This document shows, in pieces, positions 16,836 through 26,340 of a stretch of 64,000 bases of DNA. A program made the position numbers and the translations under genes. Source of the DNA: B25-G16 sp964549945 (GTDB taxonomy: Bacteria; Desulfobacterota; DSM-4660; Desulfatiglandales; B25-G16); contig CAZJXD010000004.1 in assembly GCA_964549945.1 (NCBI GenBank), positions 48,182 through 112,181 of the forward strand, read 5' to 3'. The notes under the pieces were generated by a model that had not been told where the DNA came from, did not search any database, and saw nothing but the letters and a program-made list of their open reading frames with translations. Position 1 is the stretch's first letter. Each line of letters starts with the position of its first letter.

Positions 16836-17417
16836 ATGGAATTTCATCCATTGACACCAGACAGGTGGCCCGATTTCGAAGATCTGTTTGGGCCCAAGGG
16901 CGCGTATGGTGGCTGTTGGTGCATGTGGTGGCGATTGTCTCGCAAGGAGTTTGAGCTTCAACAGGGCGAGGGTAATCGGCGGGCTATGAAAGCGCTCGTC
17001 GAATCCGGGCAGGTGCCCGGCATCCTCGGATACTCAGATGGAAAACCTGTAGGTTGGTGTTCAGTCGCGCCCCGGGCGCAGTATGCGTCGCTCAATCGAT
17101 CACGCATCTTGAAGCGCATTGACGATACGCCTGTATGGTCGATTGTCTGCTTTTTTGTTTCCAAGACTCATAGAGGGCACCGAACCATTGAGAAACTCAT
17201 ACAGGCAGCAATCGACTATGTGCGCACCCAAGGTGGTAATGTGGTTGAAGCCTATCCTACTGTCCCCAAGAGCAGTCGTGTGCCGCCGGTATCGAGCTAC
17301 ATGGGGTTTCCCTCGACCTTTGAAAGGGCTGGGTTCGTCGAGTGTGGGAAACCCTCGCAAAGCAAGCGTATTATGCGATACTATATTGACCAAGAGACGG
17401 CCTTGGAGGGTTCCTGA
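16836..17417 (+). CDS. GNAT family N-acetyltransferase
   Basis: 193 residues from the ATG at 16836, preceded by GAGGAGGG 6 bp upstream; a TTG at 16830 is less likely. The N-terminus has G-G-C-W-C-M-W-W-R, seen in a subgroup of GNAT proteins of unknown substrate, then V-G-W-C-S-V-A-P-R and the acetyl-CoA loop region around V-S-K-T-H-R-G-H-R-T-I-E-K-L-I. A late F-E-R-A-G-F-V-E segment is the usual GNAT C-terminal strand. It transfers an acetyl group from acetyl-CoA to an amine. It stands alone, convergent with the nitroreductase gene. Confidence 0.85.
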   Translation: MEFHPLTPDRWPDFEDLFGPKGAYGGCWCMWWRLSRKEFELQQGEGNRRAMKALVESGQVPGILGYSDGKPVGWCSVAPRAQYASLNRSRILKRIDDTPVWSIVCFFVSKTHRGHRTIEKLIQAAIDYVRTQGGNVVEAYPTVPKSSRVPPVSSYMGFPSTFERAGFVECGKPSQSKRIMRYYIDQETALEGS

Positions 17418-17515
17418 GTTTCGCTTGACACGGATTGATAATATAACCGGCGCTTACCAACAACCGGTCAGCTTTTCGTGAGGCAGCCCCTTCAGCAGGT
17501 AACTGTTGACTATGC

Positions 17516-18385
17516 CTATTCCCACCTGGTTTTGATTGGCCTTCGGTCAACGGTGCGGAGGTATCTGAGCTTGGGATAGCCGGCAATGAGCACGCTGAAG
17601 ACCTGGTTTCCTTTCGGGAGTGAGAGCTCGTCTATGAGAGGCTGGTAGGATCTGGAGGCGATCTCAAGGAGCCCGATATAGGTCGTCTCCAGTCCCATGG
17701 TCCTGGCCAGGAGCCCCATGGTGGTGGAAGCGATGACACAGTTGTCTTTTGAGGTGGTGCCATGTATCGTGGAGTGAAAGATGATCACTGCCGGGGCGCC
17801 GTAAAAGACCGGATCGAGGCCTTTTTTCCTGAAAAGGAGCATCCGCTCCCGGTACCTTACCATCTTTTGCATCAGAGATATATCTTCAGGGATTGCCTTG
17901 CCCCCTTTCCTGATCCCCTCCAATTGCTCAGCGCAGTGGGCTCCCAGGTGATCGAAATGCTCCACCGTGAGCTCGGAGAGCCTTTGTATCCTCTCCGGAT
18001 TCTCGACGACCATGATCTCCACGTTCTGATCGTTGCTGCCGGTGGGGGCGTAGCGGACCGTATCGATCAATTGTTCTAAAACCTCTCTGGGGATGCGTTT
18101 CCTCTTAAAATGCCTGTGGCTTCGCCGTTCCCGTATGAATTGGATGAACTCCTCGGGCTTAAAGGTGATGGGCTCGGCGATGTCCGGGAAATTATCCATA
18201 TCCATTTTATGGTGAACAATAGCCCCCGTGGGGCAAAGGGAGACGCAGTGGCCACAGATATTGCACCAGTTCTCGTCGGCCTGTACCGTGACGGTGTCTT
18301 TCTTCTTGGTGAAGCACCGCGCGCATCTCAGAACACAAATACCGCAGGTAGTACATTTGTCGTAATCGATAGAAACCCAGCTCAT
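17516..18385 (-). CDS. ferredoxin-nitroreductase fusion protein
   Basis: About 289 residues. The N-terminus carries two [4Fe-4S] motifs (C-T-T-C-G-I-C-V-L-R-C and C-N-I-C-G-H-C-V-S-L-C-P; about 10-55), followed by an FMN-binding nitroreductase domain (R-R-S-H-R-H-F-K at about 85-92, A-P-T-G-S-N-D-Q-N, and a late G-L-L-E-I-A / G-Y-P-K segment). Such proteins pass electrons from ferredoxin to a flavin and are common in anaerobes; the substrate is unknown. The start M-S-W-V-S-I-D is preferred because a GAGG site precedes it; an ATG at 18457 would add 24 residues. Confidence 0.88.
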   Translation of the reverse strand: MSWVSIDYDKCTTCGICVLRCARCFTKKKDTVTVQADENWCNICGHCVSLCPTGAIVHHKMDMDNFPDIAEPITFKPEEFIQFIRERRSHRHFKRKRIPREVLEQLIDTVRYAPTGSNDQNVEIMVVENPERIQRLSELTVEHFDHLGAHCAEQLEGIRKGGKAIPEDISLMQKMVRYRERMLLFRKKGLDPVFYGAPAVIIFHSTIHGTTSKDNCVIASTTMGLLARTMGLETTYIGLLEIASRSYQPLIDELSLPKGNQVFSVLIAGYPKLRYLRTVDRRPIKTRWE

Positions 18386-18719
18386 CACATCCTCATCATC
18401 AACAAAGAAATAATTTACATCAACCTGCGGGATCTTGGTTCCTTCTTGGTTCATCACGGGCAGCCACTGGCGTTACCAGCGGCTTCCCGAGGAACGACAG
18501 CCCCGGGAATATTTGAAAGCCTCCCCACCGTGAACCGCTCAATGCTCAAAAAAAGAGGCTTTCAATGAAGATCAATGGAAATTAATCCATATCACATTGG
18601 ATTGCAACTATCTTTTGATTGGGACATAATGCTTGTGATTTCCCGGAGAGCCGGATTCACCGGTCCTGATGGAACGGAGATTAGCGATATCTTGGCCACA
18701 ACAAGAAAAGGGGGAAGCC

Positions 18720-19946
18720 ATGTTTGATTTTATGCTTGACGACGAGCAGAGGGCATTGCAGGCGGAGCTCAGGGATTTCGTGAAAAACGATGTGCCGAGC
18801 AAACTCGTTCGAGACATGGATCAGGGCGTGATTGAGACCGGTCGTCCTTTTATTGAGCTCGCAGCGAAGAGGAATCTCCTGGGCCTCCGATTTCCGGCAG
18901 AATTCGGGGGCAGGGACCTTAACTGGGCGGCCGAGGTGGTTGCCATTGAGGAAGTCGGGGTGCTCGGCAACTCCATCACGTGTGCCTATGTGATGCCCAC
19001 CATCGTGGGAGAGGCGATCAACGCCTTTGGAACGCGGCAGCAGAAGGAACGGTACCTGAAGCCCACCAACCAGGGCGTGCTTTACTCCGCCGAGGCCTTG
19101 ACCGAACCACGGGGAGGTTCTGATTTCTTCGACGCCACCACGCGTGCGGTGCAGGACGGGGATTCCTTTATTCTCAACGGCGAGAAGCGATTCATCGTGG
19201 GGGCAAAGGACTCCGACTACTTCCTGGTCTACGCCAAATCAAACCCGGACGCCCCTGCTCACGAGTCGATCAGCTGCTTCATCGTTGACAGGGACATGGG
19301 CGTTGAGGATCAGGCCATCTACAGCCTTCTTGGAACGAGAGGCGGCGGCACCGGGAGGATTGTATTGAAGGACGTGAGGGTTCCCGGGGAGAACCTCGTG
19401 GGTGATCTGCACGGGGCCTACCAGGTGTTCAACAGGATGATGGTCCCTGAGAGGCTCACGAGCGGCGCAGGATCCGTTGGCCTCGGCAGGGCCGCACTTG
19501 AGGTGGCCGCCCGGTACTCCACCAGGCGAAAGGCCTTCGGCGGCACCATCGACAAGTTTCAGGCGGTGAGCTTCATGGTGGCAGACTCGGTGGCAACCCT
19601 GGATGCGGCCAGGGCCTTGGTTTATGCGGCAGCCAGGTCGGTCGATTCAGGGAATGATTCTCGCCGGTTGGTCTCCGAGGCCAAGAAGGTGGGCACCGAG
19701 GCAGCCTGGGAGGTGATAAATAATGCGATGCAGATTATGGGAGGAATAGGCTACACGAGCGTGTATCCCATAGAACGGTACCTGAGGGATTGCCGGCTTG
19801 CCATGATCTGGACCGGAACCAACGAGGTGATGAACCTCCTCATCCAGCACGAGTACTACAAGGAACTGCGGGAGAGGAAGATCCAGGTCAGGGACGTGGA
19901 GGAGGATGCCATCACGCCCGATGAGCAGGAGAAGGTATACGAGTAG
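18720..19946 (+). CDS. acyl-CoA dehydrogenase
   Basis: 408 residues from an ATG preceded by a GGGGG-rich site; an upstream ATG at 18669 is not preferred. The three-part acyl-CoA dehydrogenase fold is visible: N-terminal helices (L-D-D-E-Q-R-A-L-Q), the beta domain (Y-S-A-E-A-L-T-E-P, then G-E-K-R-F-I-V-G-A), and the C-terminal helices (R-K-A-F-G, then Q-I-M-G-G-I-G-Y and T-G-T-N-E-V-M-N). It oxidises an acyl-CoA to the enoyl-CoA with FAD. Chain length cannot be told. The usual catalytic glutamate region reads W-T-G-T-N-E. It stands alone. Confidence 0.92.
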   Translation: MFDFMLDDEQRALQAELRDFVKNDVPSKLVRDMDQGVIETGRPFIELAAKRNLLGLRFPAEFGGRDLNWAAEVVAIEEVGVLGNSITCAYVMPTIVGEAINAFGTRQQKERYLKPTNQGVLYSAEALTEPRGGSDFFDATTRAVQDGDSFILNGEKRFIVGAKDSDYFLVYAKSNPDAPAHESISCFIVDRDMGVEDQAIYSLLGTRGGGTGRIVLKDVRVPGENLVGDLHGAYQVFNRMMVPERLTSGAGSVGLGRAALEVAARYSTRRKAFGGTIDKFQAVSFMVADSVATLDAARALVYAAARSVDSGNDSRRLVSEAKKVGTEAAWEVINNAMQIMGGIGYTSVYPIERYLRDCRLAMIWTGTNEVMNLLIQHEYYKELRERKIQVRDVEEDAITPDEQEKVYE

Positions 19947-20024
19947 AACGTACGGCCTCGTTCGTACGATGTAGCAGCTGTGCGCTTTATATGAGTGATT
20001 AGTAGTATACCAAAGGCGCAACCT

Positions 20025-20309
20025 TCAATGCCTCGTCTGCCTCAGGCTTTCCCAGAGCGCCTTTAAAATCACGATGGAGGCGCCTTTTCCATCTAGATCG
20101 GATTGACCAGAAAATCGTCGGCAGGATTCTATGAGTTCATCGTTGCCTTCGGTGAGTTCAAACTCCTTTCTAATGAGGACCCCTGCCGTGCAATAATAGT
20201 GTGTAAGCTCCCTTTCCGACCTACCTGCAAATATCTCTATGGTTTCTTTATCTAAAATACGTAATAGGAGATTTAGGGCATCATCAATGGTCTTTGGTGG
20301 AGCTTTCAT
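20025..20309 (-). CDS. small DUF6794-like protein
   Basis: 94 residues from the ATG at 20309 (a longer frame to 20381 is possible). The pattern P-K-T-I-D-D-A-L-N-L-L-L, then L-D-K-E-T, then L-T-H-Y-Y-C-T-A-G-V-L-I-R-K-E-F, then G-N-D-E-L-I-E-S-C and A-S-I-V-I-L-K-A-L-W-E-S-L resembles the DUF6794 family, small proteins of unknown function found mostly alone. Family assignment is from memory of the pattern and moderately sure. Confidence 0.65.
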   Translation of the reverse strand: MKAPPKTIDDALNLLLRILDKETIEIFAGRSERELTHYYCTAGVLIRKEFELTEGNDELIESCRRFSGQSDLDGKGASIVILKALWESLRQTRH

Positions 20310-20498
20310 AGTCCTCTGTGTGTCAATTATGATCACCCCTATGAGATCTGGTTCGCGGATATATACGCATGAGAATGGCATCGGGCATGAGTAAACAGGT
20401 AGTTCACTCAGTCCCGAGCAAAGGGCCCTCCACCCTGCCTAATGTGGCTATCACGCCAATCGTATATAACAGTATTCGATTAGTTACGCGCGACGCCG

Positions 20499-21962
20499 TT
20501 ACCTCGCCAATCCCCCAAGCATGGCAGCGAGAAAGTCCCAGAATTTCCTCACCGTTGAGATCTGCACTCGCTCATCAGGGGAATGGGCGCCCGAGATGGT
20601 TGGTCCGAAGGAGATCATATCCATCCCGGGGAATTTGTCCCCGATGATGGCGCACTCCAATCCGGCATGGATGGCCTTTACCTCAGGCTCATGGCCGAAA
20701 AGATCGCGGTATATGGATTGTGCGCCTTTCAGCGTGGGGGAATCCAGGCTGGGCGTCCATGGCGGGTACCCGCTGCCCTGACGAACCTCGGCGCCGGCCT
20801 GCCGTCCCACGGCGCTCACCATATCCGAAATATCGGTCAGCCGCGTGTGCGAGGAGCTTCGCTGGCTTATAAGGAGGCTGATCCTGGAATCCCCTGTGCG
20901 CACCACCGCGAGATTGGTTGAGGTTTCCACCAGGCCGGGCACTGCCTGGCTCATGGAAATCACCCCGTGCGGCATGGAGTAAAGCAGATTGAGGAGGCGG
21001 TTCTGTAAGGCCACGGTCAGCACCCTGCCGGGCGGGCTGAAGCCGCCCTCCTCGAACGAGAGAAAGACCTCGGGATCGATCAGGGAGTACTCGTTCCTGT
21101 AATCCCGACCGCATGCGGCAGCGGCATCCTTCAGCCGTTTGAGGTTCTGTGAAGGCGCGTAGGTCAACGCCTCGCAGTCACGGGGGATCGCGTTGTGCTT
21201 GCTGCCGCCGTTGATGCTTGCCTGGCGCAAGTCTAGTTGGGGAGCCTGCTTCCACAGGAAACGGGCCAGCAGTTTGATTGCGTTGCCGCGTCCCTCATGG
21301 ATGTTGAGCCCGGAGTGCCCTCCTCGCAGGCCGCCTACCCGCACCTGGATCGCGCGATAGCCCGGGGGCGGGGCTTCGGTCTCCAGCTCGAGGAAGAGCT
21401 CCGTGTCCCTCCCGCCCGCACACCCGATGAAAAGCGTGCCATCCTCCTCTGAGTCCATGTTCACAAGGATGCGGCCATGAAGCATATCCGATGCCATCTC
21501 CCTCGCGCCTGTCAAGCCGGTTTCCTCTGATACGGTAAACAGGGCCTCAATCGGCCCGTGCTCGAGGTTTTTGTCCTCCAGAACAGCCAGTGCGGCTGCC
21601 ACGCCGATGCCGTTATCGGAGCCGAGGGTGGTGCCGTCAGCAGTGAGCCAATCCCCCTGCCGTCTCAAGGCAATGGGATCCCTCGAGAAGTCGTGCTGTG
21701 CGGAGCTATGCTTCTCACACACCATATCCATGTGACCCTGTAGCACCACCACCGGTCTCTTCTCATAGCCCGGTGTTGCCGGCTTTTTGATGACCACATT
21801 GCCGGCCCTGTCCACCTTGTGCTCCAGGCGGTTTCGTTCGGCTACCTCCAGGATATAGTTCCGCGCCCCTTGTTCATTTCCGGAACAGCGCGGTATTCGG
21901 CTCACGCGATAGAAGTGATCCCACAGTAGTGGGGGCTCCAACCCTTGAATCGCCGATTCCAT
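20499..21962 (-). CDS. pepD: aminoacyl-histidine dipeptidase (M20C), PepD type
   Basis: 487 residues, the usual length for PepD. Metal-site motifs of the M20 family are present: G-H-M-D-M-V-C-E-K (about 75-83), T-L-G-S-D-N-G-I-G (about 113-121), S-E-E-T-G-L-T-G-A (about 145-153) and M-D-S-E-E-D-G. It is a cytosolic di-zinc exopeptidase splitting Xaa-His and other dipeptides. Internal segments (G-G-S-K-H-N-A-I-P-R, G-L-R-G-G-H-S-G) are family-typical. It is divergent from the ABC operon that begins at 22,255, 290 bp away. Confidence 0.93.
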   Translation of the reverse strand: MESAIQGLEPPLLWDHFYRVSRIPRCSGNEQGARNYILEVAERNRLEHKVDRAGNVVIKKPATPGYEKRPVVVLQGHMDMVCEKHSSAQHDFSRDPIALRRQGDWLTADGTTLGSDNGIGVAAALAVLEDKNLEHGPIEALFTVSEETGLTGAREMASDMLHGRILVNMDSEEDGTLFIGCAGGRDTELFLELETEAPPPGYRAIQVRVGGLRGGHSGLNIHEGRGNAIKLLARFLWKQAPQLDLRQASINGGSKHNAIPRDCEALTYAPSQNLKRLKDAAAACGRDYRNEYSLIDPEVFLSFEEGGFSPPGRVLTVALQNRLLNLLYSMPHGVISMSQAVPGLVETSTNLAVVRTGDSRISLLISQRSSSHTRLTDISDMVSAVGRQAGAEVRQGSGYPPWTPSLDSPTLKGAQSIYRDLFGHEPEVKAIHAGLECAIIGDKFPGMDMISFGPTISGAHSPDERVQISTVRKFWDFLAAMLGGLAR

Positions 21963-22086
21963 GATGCCTCCTTTCCCTTATTCCCACCGATGCCCTGAAC
22001 ATATCCCAAAGCTTCTGTCTATTGCAACCAAAAGATACGTCCCCTTTCGGGTTGGTTTTTGCAAGGCCCATTTCCCGGAAATGGTG

Positions 22087-22114
22087 TTGACAAATTCCGC
22101 AAGGGAGGTATAGT
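22087..22114 (+). promoter_or_regulatory. candidate sigma-70 promoter of the 22,255 operon
   Basis: TTGACA (22087-22092), a 16-bp spacer and TATAGT (22109-22114), about 135 bp upstream of the first gene of the ABC operon. Confidence 0.55.
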
Positions 22115-22254
22115 CAGATAGGCCCGATAGGGTGGGGCTTCTTTGTCAATGTCAGCCCTGGTTGAAGTATCAAAAAGATAGGAGGTGATGGCTATCAGAG
22201 GAAGGCTAGTGCAAGGATTTAGGATTTAACAACAAAGAAAAGGAGGTCATTGTC

Positions 22255-23307
22255 ATGAGAAGGATGAGTCTATCTTTGATACTTTGTGTATTTCTCGTTT
22301 TCCTATTGGTGACCCCAAGCGCCGCGCAGTTTCCCAAGACAAAGATCGTCGTGAACTCCTATGGAGGGGCTTGGGAGCAATTCACGAGGAACGTCATCAT
22401 CAAGGGATTTGAAAAGAGGTACCCATGGATAGAGACGGAGCTTGACGTGGGATTGGCCAAGAGCTGGCTGGCCAATCTGAGGGCTTCAGGGGTGAAAAAC
22501 CCCCCGTATGACGTGATGATGACCAATGAGATCTGGGCGAACATAGAGCGCGGCGAGGGATTTTTCGACCCCATACCCTTGGACAAGGTCCCATTTCTCG
22601 AGGACGTATATGATAACCTCAGGAATCCCGATGACAATGGAGTGTTGGGAGTTGTACAGCCAATAGGGATCGCTTACAGGCCCGACCTGCTAAAGGAGAT
22701 GGGGAAGTCCCCGCCCACCTCCTGGAAGGATCTCTGGGATCCCGCGTATGAGGGGAAGCGGGGGATCTATACCATAACGAACTCCGCGGGGATGATGTTC
22801 CTGTTACTGGCCTCCCAGATCTGGGGCAAATCGCAGTATGACCTCGAGGCAGGTTTTGAGGCCGTCAAGAAGCTCAAGCCATTCAAGATGGTGGATTTTT
22901 CAGGCACCATGGAGATCGTGTTGACGAGGGGTGAGGTCGCAATCGGTGTCCTGGATAGGCCAGCAGTCACAAGGCTCAAGAAGCAGGGAATAAATATCGC
23001 CTTCTCCTATCCAAAAGAGGGGGTCTATATGTTCGAGCAGGACTTCAATCTCCTGAAGGGGAGCAAGGCCAAGGACGCGGCGTGTGCCTATATCAACTAT
23101 ATTCTTTCCCCCGAATGCCAAATCGAGTGGGTCAAGAAGTTCTATACCGTCCCCGCTAACCGCTATGTGGAGATTCCCGAGGATCTCAAGGATGAAATAC
23201 TCCTCACCGGTGACAGGATAAAGGAGATCCTGAAGTGGGATTGGAGTTGGATCAATGCCCGCCGCGACGGCGTTATCGAGCGGTGGAACAAGGAGATAGT
23301 GAGATAG
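22255..23307 (+). CDS. ABC transporter substrate-binding protein, PotD/spermidine-putrescine type
   Basis: 350 residues with a clear signal peptide (R-R-M-S, hydrophobic to about 23, then A-A-Q-F). It follows the family of periplasmic binding proteins for polyamine- and similar importers: V-V-N-S-Y-G-G-A-W-E, I-E-T-E-L-D-V-G, P-P-T-S-W-K-D-L-W-D-P and a late I-N-Y-I-L-S-P-E-C-Q. AAGGAGG lies 8 bp upstream of the ATG. It is the first gene of a seven-gene operon; a stable hairpin after its stop would favour higher expression of this protein than of the other subunits. The real ligand is unknown. Confidence 0.9.
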   Translation: MRRMSLSLILCVFLVFLLVTPSAAQFPKTKIVVNSYGGAWEQFTRNVIIKGFEKRYPWIETELDVGLAKSWLANLRASGVKNPPYDVMMTNEIWANIERGEGFFDPIPLDKVPFLEDVYDNLRNPDDNGVLGVVQPIGIAYRPDLLKEMGKSPPTSWKDLWDPAYEGKRGIYTITNSAGMMFLLLASQIWGKSQYDLEAGFEAVKKLKPFKMVDFSGTMEIVLTRGEVAIGVLDRPAVTRLKKQGINIAFSYPKEGVYMFEQDFNLLKGSKAKDAACAYINYILSPECQIEWVKKFYTVPANRYVEIPEDLKDEILLTGDRIKEILKWDWSWINARRDGVIERWNKEIVR

Positions 23308-23333
23308 GAGCGGATTAAAAGGAAAGCCGAAGA

Positions 23334-23373
23334 GTAGAGGTGCCCGTTATCGGTTGGCGAGGGGCACCTCTAC
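23334..23373 (+). promoter_or_regulatory. intercistronic stem-loop after the binding-protein gene
   Basis: GTAGAGGTGCCC (23334-23345) and GGGCACCTCTAC (23362-23373) form a perfect 12-bp stem with a 16-base loop. No T-run follows, so it is more likely an RNA-stabilising or partial-termination hairpin than a full terminator. Confidence 0.7.
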
Positions 23374-23398
23374 CTGTTTGCCCCGAGGAAATGACAGG

Positions 23399-24496
23399 AT
23401 GGCAAAAGTAACGATTGAAAACCTGAGGAAGGAGTTCGGTGAGGTCGTCGCCGTGGATAATATGAACCTGCTGGTAGAAGACGGTGAACTGGTGGCGCTG
23501 CTGGGGCCCAGTGGCTGTGGCAAGACCACTACCCTCAGGTGCATAGCAGGGTTAGAGGAGCCTCAAGATGGACATATCTATTTCGACGAGCGAGACGTGA
23601 CCTTTGAGCCTCCCGAGAGGAAGGATGTGGGGATAGTGTTTCAAAACTACGCCCTGTTCCCGCACATGACGATATTTCAGAACATCGCCTTCGGCCTTCA
23701 GATGATGAAGGTGCCCAAGAGGGAGATCAGGGAGAGGGTAGAAAAGGCCCTCGTGATGGTGCACCTCCAGGGTTATGAGGACAGGTACCCCCATCAGCTC
23801 AGCGGAGGGCAGCAACAGAGGGTTGCCTTATCAAGGGCCTTGGTCATAGAGCCCCAGCTCCTTCTGCTTGACGAGCCCCTGGCCAACCTGGATGCGAAAT
23901 TAAGGGAGGAGATGCGGTTTTTCGTTCGATCCGTTCAAAAGGAGGTGGGCATTACCGCAGTGTATGTGACGCATGACCAGGCGGAGTCCATGGTTATCGC
24001 GGACAGGGTTGCCGTGATGTTTGACGGAAGGATTGAGCAAATCGGCAATCCCTATGAGATCTACAAGTACCCTGCGACCAGGAAGGTTGCCGATTTTATC
24101 GGGTTGGTGAACCTCGTGCCCGGAGAGGTACGCGAGCTTCATGCAGGGGAGATCTGCTCGTTAGCGCTCGATACGGGCGAAATCGTCCAATGCAGGTACA
24201 AGGGAGCATTATCACCGGGCGACAGGGCGATAGTGGTGGTGCGTCCGGAGTCGATAAAGCTGAGGCCGTCAGGGCAGAGAGAAGAGATGATGGATAACTA
24301 TTTCGAGGTCCAGGTAAAGGAGAAGGTCTACCTCGGCAATGTCATGGACTACAGGCTTCATTTAGGGGGAACCATCGCCATACGGGTTCAGGAAGATCCG
24401 TGGGTCTCCTTTGAAGTCGGGGAAAGGGTTCTGGCCACCTTCTCTACCGATCAGACATGGCTGATAACCGATAAGGGCTCTCGGCAGGAGCCCTGA
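23399..24496 (+). CDS. ABC transporter ATP-binding protein, PotA type
   Basis: 365 residues from the ATG at 23399. Walker A is G-P-S-G-C-G-K-T-T-T (about 38-47), the Q-loop V-F-Q-N-Y-A-L-F-P-H-M-T, the signature L-S-G-G-Q-Q-Q-R-V-A-L-S-R-A, Walker B L-L-L-L-D-E-P-L-A-N-L-D and the switch H in Y-V-T-H-D-Q. A TOBE-like regulatory domain follows (about 235-365). This is the energising subunit for import; the long C-terminal domain is typical of the polyamine and iron families. It lies about 90 bp after the binding-protein gene. Confidence 0.93.
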   Translation: MAKVTIENLRKEFGEVVAVDNMNLLVEDGELVALLGPSGCGKTTTLRCIAGLEEPQDGHIYFDERDVTFEPPERKDVGIVFQNYALFPHMTIFQNIAFGLQMMKVPKREIRERVEKALVMVHLQGYEDRYPHQLSGGQQQRVALSRALVIEPQLLLLDEPLANLDAKLREEMRFFVRSVQKEVGITAVYVTHDQAESMVIADRVAVMFDGRIEQIGNPYEIYKYPATRKVADFIGLVNLVPGEVRELHAGEICSLALDTGEIVQCRYKGALSPGDRAIVVVRPESIKLRPSGQREEMMDNYFEVQVKEKVYLGNVMDYRLHLGGTIAIRVQEDPWVSFEVGERVLATFSTDQTWLITDKGSRQEP

Positions 24497-24509
24497 AGGA
24501 GCGAACTGC

Positions 24510-25205
24510 ATGACAGATTTCCCCTACGAGAGTAACACCAGGCGAGTGGGATTGGTGAGGGTAATGACTCAGAAGAAGCAGGCGCTTATAGACGAGCAGG
24601 GCAGATTGATTGAAGGCCTGTTCCCGTTCATGGAGGTAAAGAGCAGGTGCATAGAAGACCAGCCCAGGGGCATTTATGATGCGGAGACGGAGAGAATCGC
24701 GGGACCTAAGATCCTCAATGTAGCCCGAACGCTCGAGGGCGAGGGGGCGGAGGTGGTGATAATCAGCTGTGCAGCTGATCCGGCGCTGGAGGCGGTTCGA
24801 AGCGAGCTGCGTGTTCCCGTTATTGGCGCAGGGTCGGCAACTGCGGCTGTCGCCCTGAATTTGGGACGGGATATAGGGGTGATAGGGATAGGGCGGGAAG
24901 TGCCCGAGGCGATGGCGGAGCTGCTCGGTGACCGCCTGGTCGCCTACCAGAGGATTGAAGGAGTGGAAACCGCCTTGGATCTAAAATCAGGGCATGTGAG
25001 GGAGCGCGTCATGAAGGCTGCCCGGGCTGTCACGGCACAGGGCAAGGTTGATGTCATCGCCTTGGCCTGTGCGGGGCTGTCCGGTCTTGACGTTTACAGT
25101 CCTATTGAGCAGGAGCTCGGCGTGTACGCGGTTAATCCCGTTATCGCATCGGGTATCCAGGCGTTCTACGCCTTAATGAGGCACAGGATTGGAGGAGGCG
25201 GATGA
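24510..25205 (+). CDS. aspartate/glutamate/hydantoin racemase superfamily protein
   Basis: 231 residues. The two-domain racemase fold is suggested by two cysteines at the expected places, I-S-C-A-A-D-P-A-L (about 88) and L-A-C-A-G-L-S-G-L (about 190), and by the V-P-V-I-G-A-G-S-A-T-A-A-V-A-L motif. Such enzymes epimerise an amino acid or hydantoin by two-base chemistry with these cysteines. Its stop overlaps the start of the DUF917 gene (ATGA), so the two are translationally coupled. Substrate is unknown. Confidence 0.82.
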   Translation: MTDFPYESNTRRVGLVRVMTQKKQALIDEQGRLIEGLFPFMEVKSRCIEDQPRGIYDAETERIAGPKILNVARTLEGEGAEVVIISCAADPALEAVRSELRVPVIGAGSATAAVALNLGRDIGVIGIGREVPEAMAELLGDRLVAYQRIEGVETALDLKSGHVRERVMKAARAVTAQGKVDVIALACAGLSGLDVYSPIEQELGVYAVNPVIASGIQAFYALMRHRIGGGG

Positions 25206-26320
25206 CTACCATACAGAGCGATCAAGAGATCGATGATCTTGTTCGAGGAGCTAGCTTGTTCGGCACCGGAGGAGGAGGCTCTCCTGAGGAGGGGGGCAGG
25301 CTCCTGAGGAGGGAGCTTGCCGAGGGACGCACCATAGAGTGGGTTGACAAGGATGCGGTGTCAGACGATGGATGGACCGCGTGCGTGAGCTTTATGGGCA
25401 ACAGGGCACCGTTGAGCGCTGAGGAGGTGCGCAAGAAGGAGGCCCTGGGCTTGGCGGAATGGAAGTTCGAAAACAATCTCGTGGAAGCGGTTCGAAGGCT
25501 TCAGGACTACCTTGAGATAAAGGTGGAAGCAATAGTAGCCCCGGAGCTGGGAGGCTCAAATACCCCGGGACCGCTGGCCACCGGCGCACAATTGGGTATT
25601 CCGGTAGCCGATGGTGATTACGCGGGGCGTGCCCTGCCCGAGATTGCCCAGATGACGCCCTGTGTCCTCGGGAAGCCCATACTTCCCATAGTGAGCGTCG
25701 ATAAGTGGGGCAATAGCACCGTTATCAGGGAAGCGGTCAGCTATGAGCTGGCGGAGAGAATAGGGAAGATGCTGGCTACGGCTTCCTTTGGCAACACAGG
25801 CCTGGCATTTCCCTTCAAAGGCTCAGCGATGAAGGAGGCCATCATTCCGGGCACCTTGACGGAGTGCTATCACATCGGGAAGGCCATTCGGGAGGCAAGG
25901 GAGAAGAGCAGGCATTCGGTGGACGATATCGCGGCTATCTGTAATGGCTGGCTTCTGTTCGAAGGCGAGCTCGTAGAAAAGGACTGGGAGGTAATAGACG
26001 GATACTACTGCGGCACTCATCTGCTAAAGGGCAGGGATCGTTTTCAGGGCCGCCTGTTGAAGGTCTGGTTCAAGAACGAGAACCACCTTTCATGGTTGGA
26101 CGAGCAACCCTATATCACGAGTCCTGATCTCATCACTCAAATTGATTCGGAGACCTACGAGCCGATCCCCAATCATGAGATGGAGAAAGGGCGGTCCGCA
26201 GCCGTAATCGGGATGAAGTCTCGCGACTTGTACCGCACCCCCAGGGGGATTGCGCTTATAGGCCCCAAGCGATACGGTTTCGATCTGGATTATGTTCCCA
26301 TTGAGGAGAGATTGGGCTAG
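25202..26320 (+). CDS. DUF917 family protein
   Basis: 372 residues. Recognised by the N-terminal G-A-S-L-F-G-T-G-G-G-G-S-P segment, M-G-N-R-A-P, P-E-L-G-G-S-N-T-P-G-P-L, I-P-V-A-D-G-D-Y-A-G-R-A-L-P-E and the late T-P-R-G-I-A-L-I-G-P. DUF917 proteins are related to hydantoinase-associated and S-methyl-thiohydantoin desulfurase proteins and usually sit beside transport and racemase genes. The exact reaction is not known here. It overlaps the racemase gene by 4 bp and is followed after 20 bp by the permease. Confidence 0.85.
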   Translation: MTTIQSDQEIDDLVRGASLFGTGGGGSPEEGGRLLRRELAEGRTIEWVDKDAVSDDGWTACVSFMGNRAPLSAEEVRKKEALGLAEWKFENNLVEAVRRLQDYLEIKVEAIVAPELGGSNTPGPLATGAQLGIPVADGDYAGRALPEIAQMTPCVLGKPILPIVSVDKWGNSTVIREAVSYELAERIGKMLATASFGNTGLAFPFKGSAMKEAIIPGTLTECYHIGKAIREAREKSRHSVDDIAAICNGWLLFEGELVEKDWEVIDGYYCGTHLLKGRDRFQGRLLKVWFKNENHLSWLDEQPYITSPDLITQIDSETYEPIPNHEMEKGRSAAVIGMKSRDLYRTPRGIALIGPKRYGFDLDYVPIEERLG

Positions 26321-26340
26321 GGAGACAGAGAGGGCGAACC

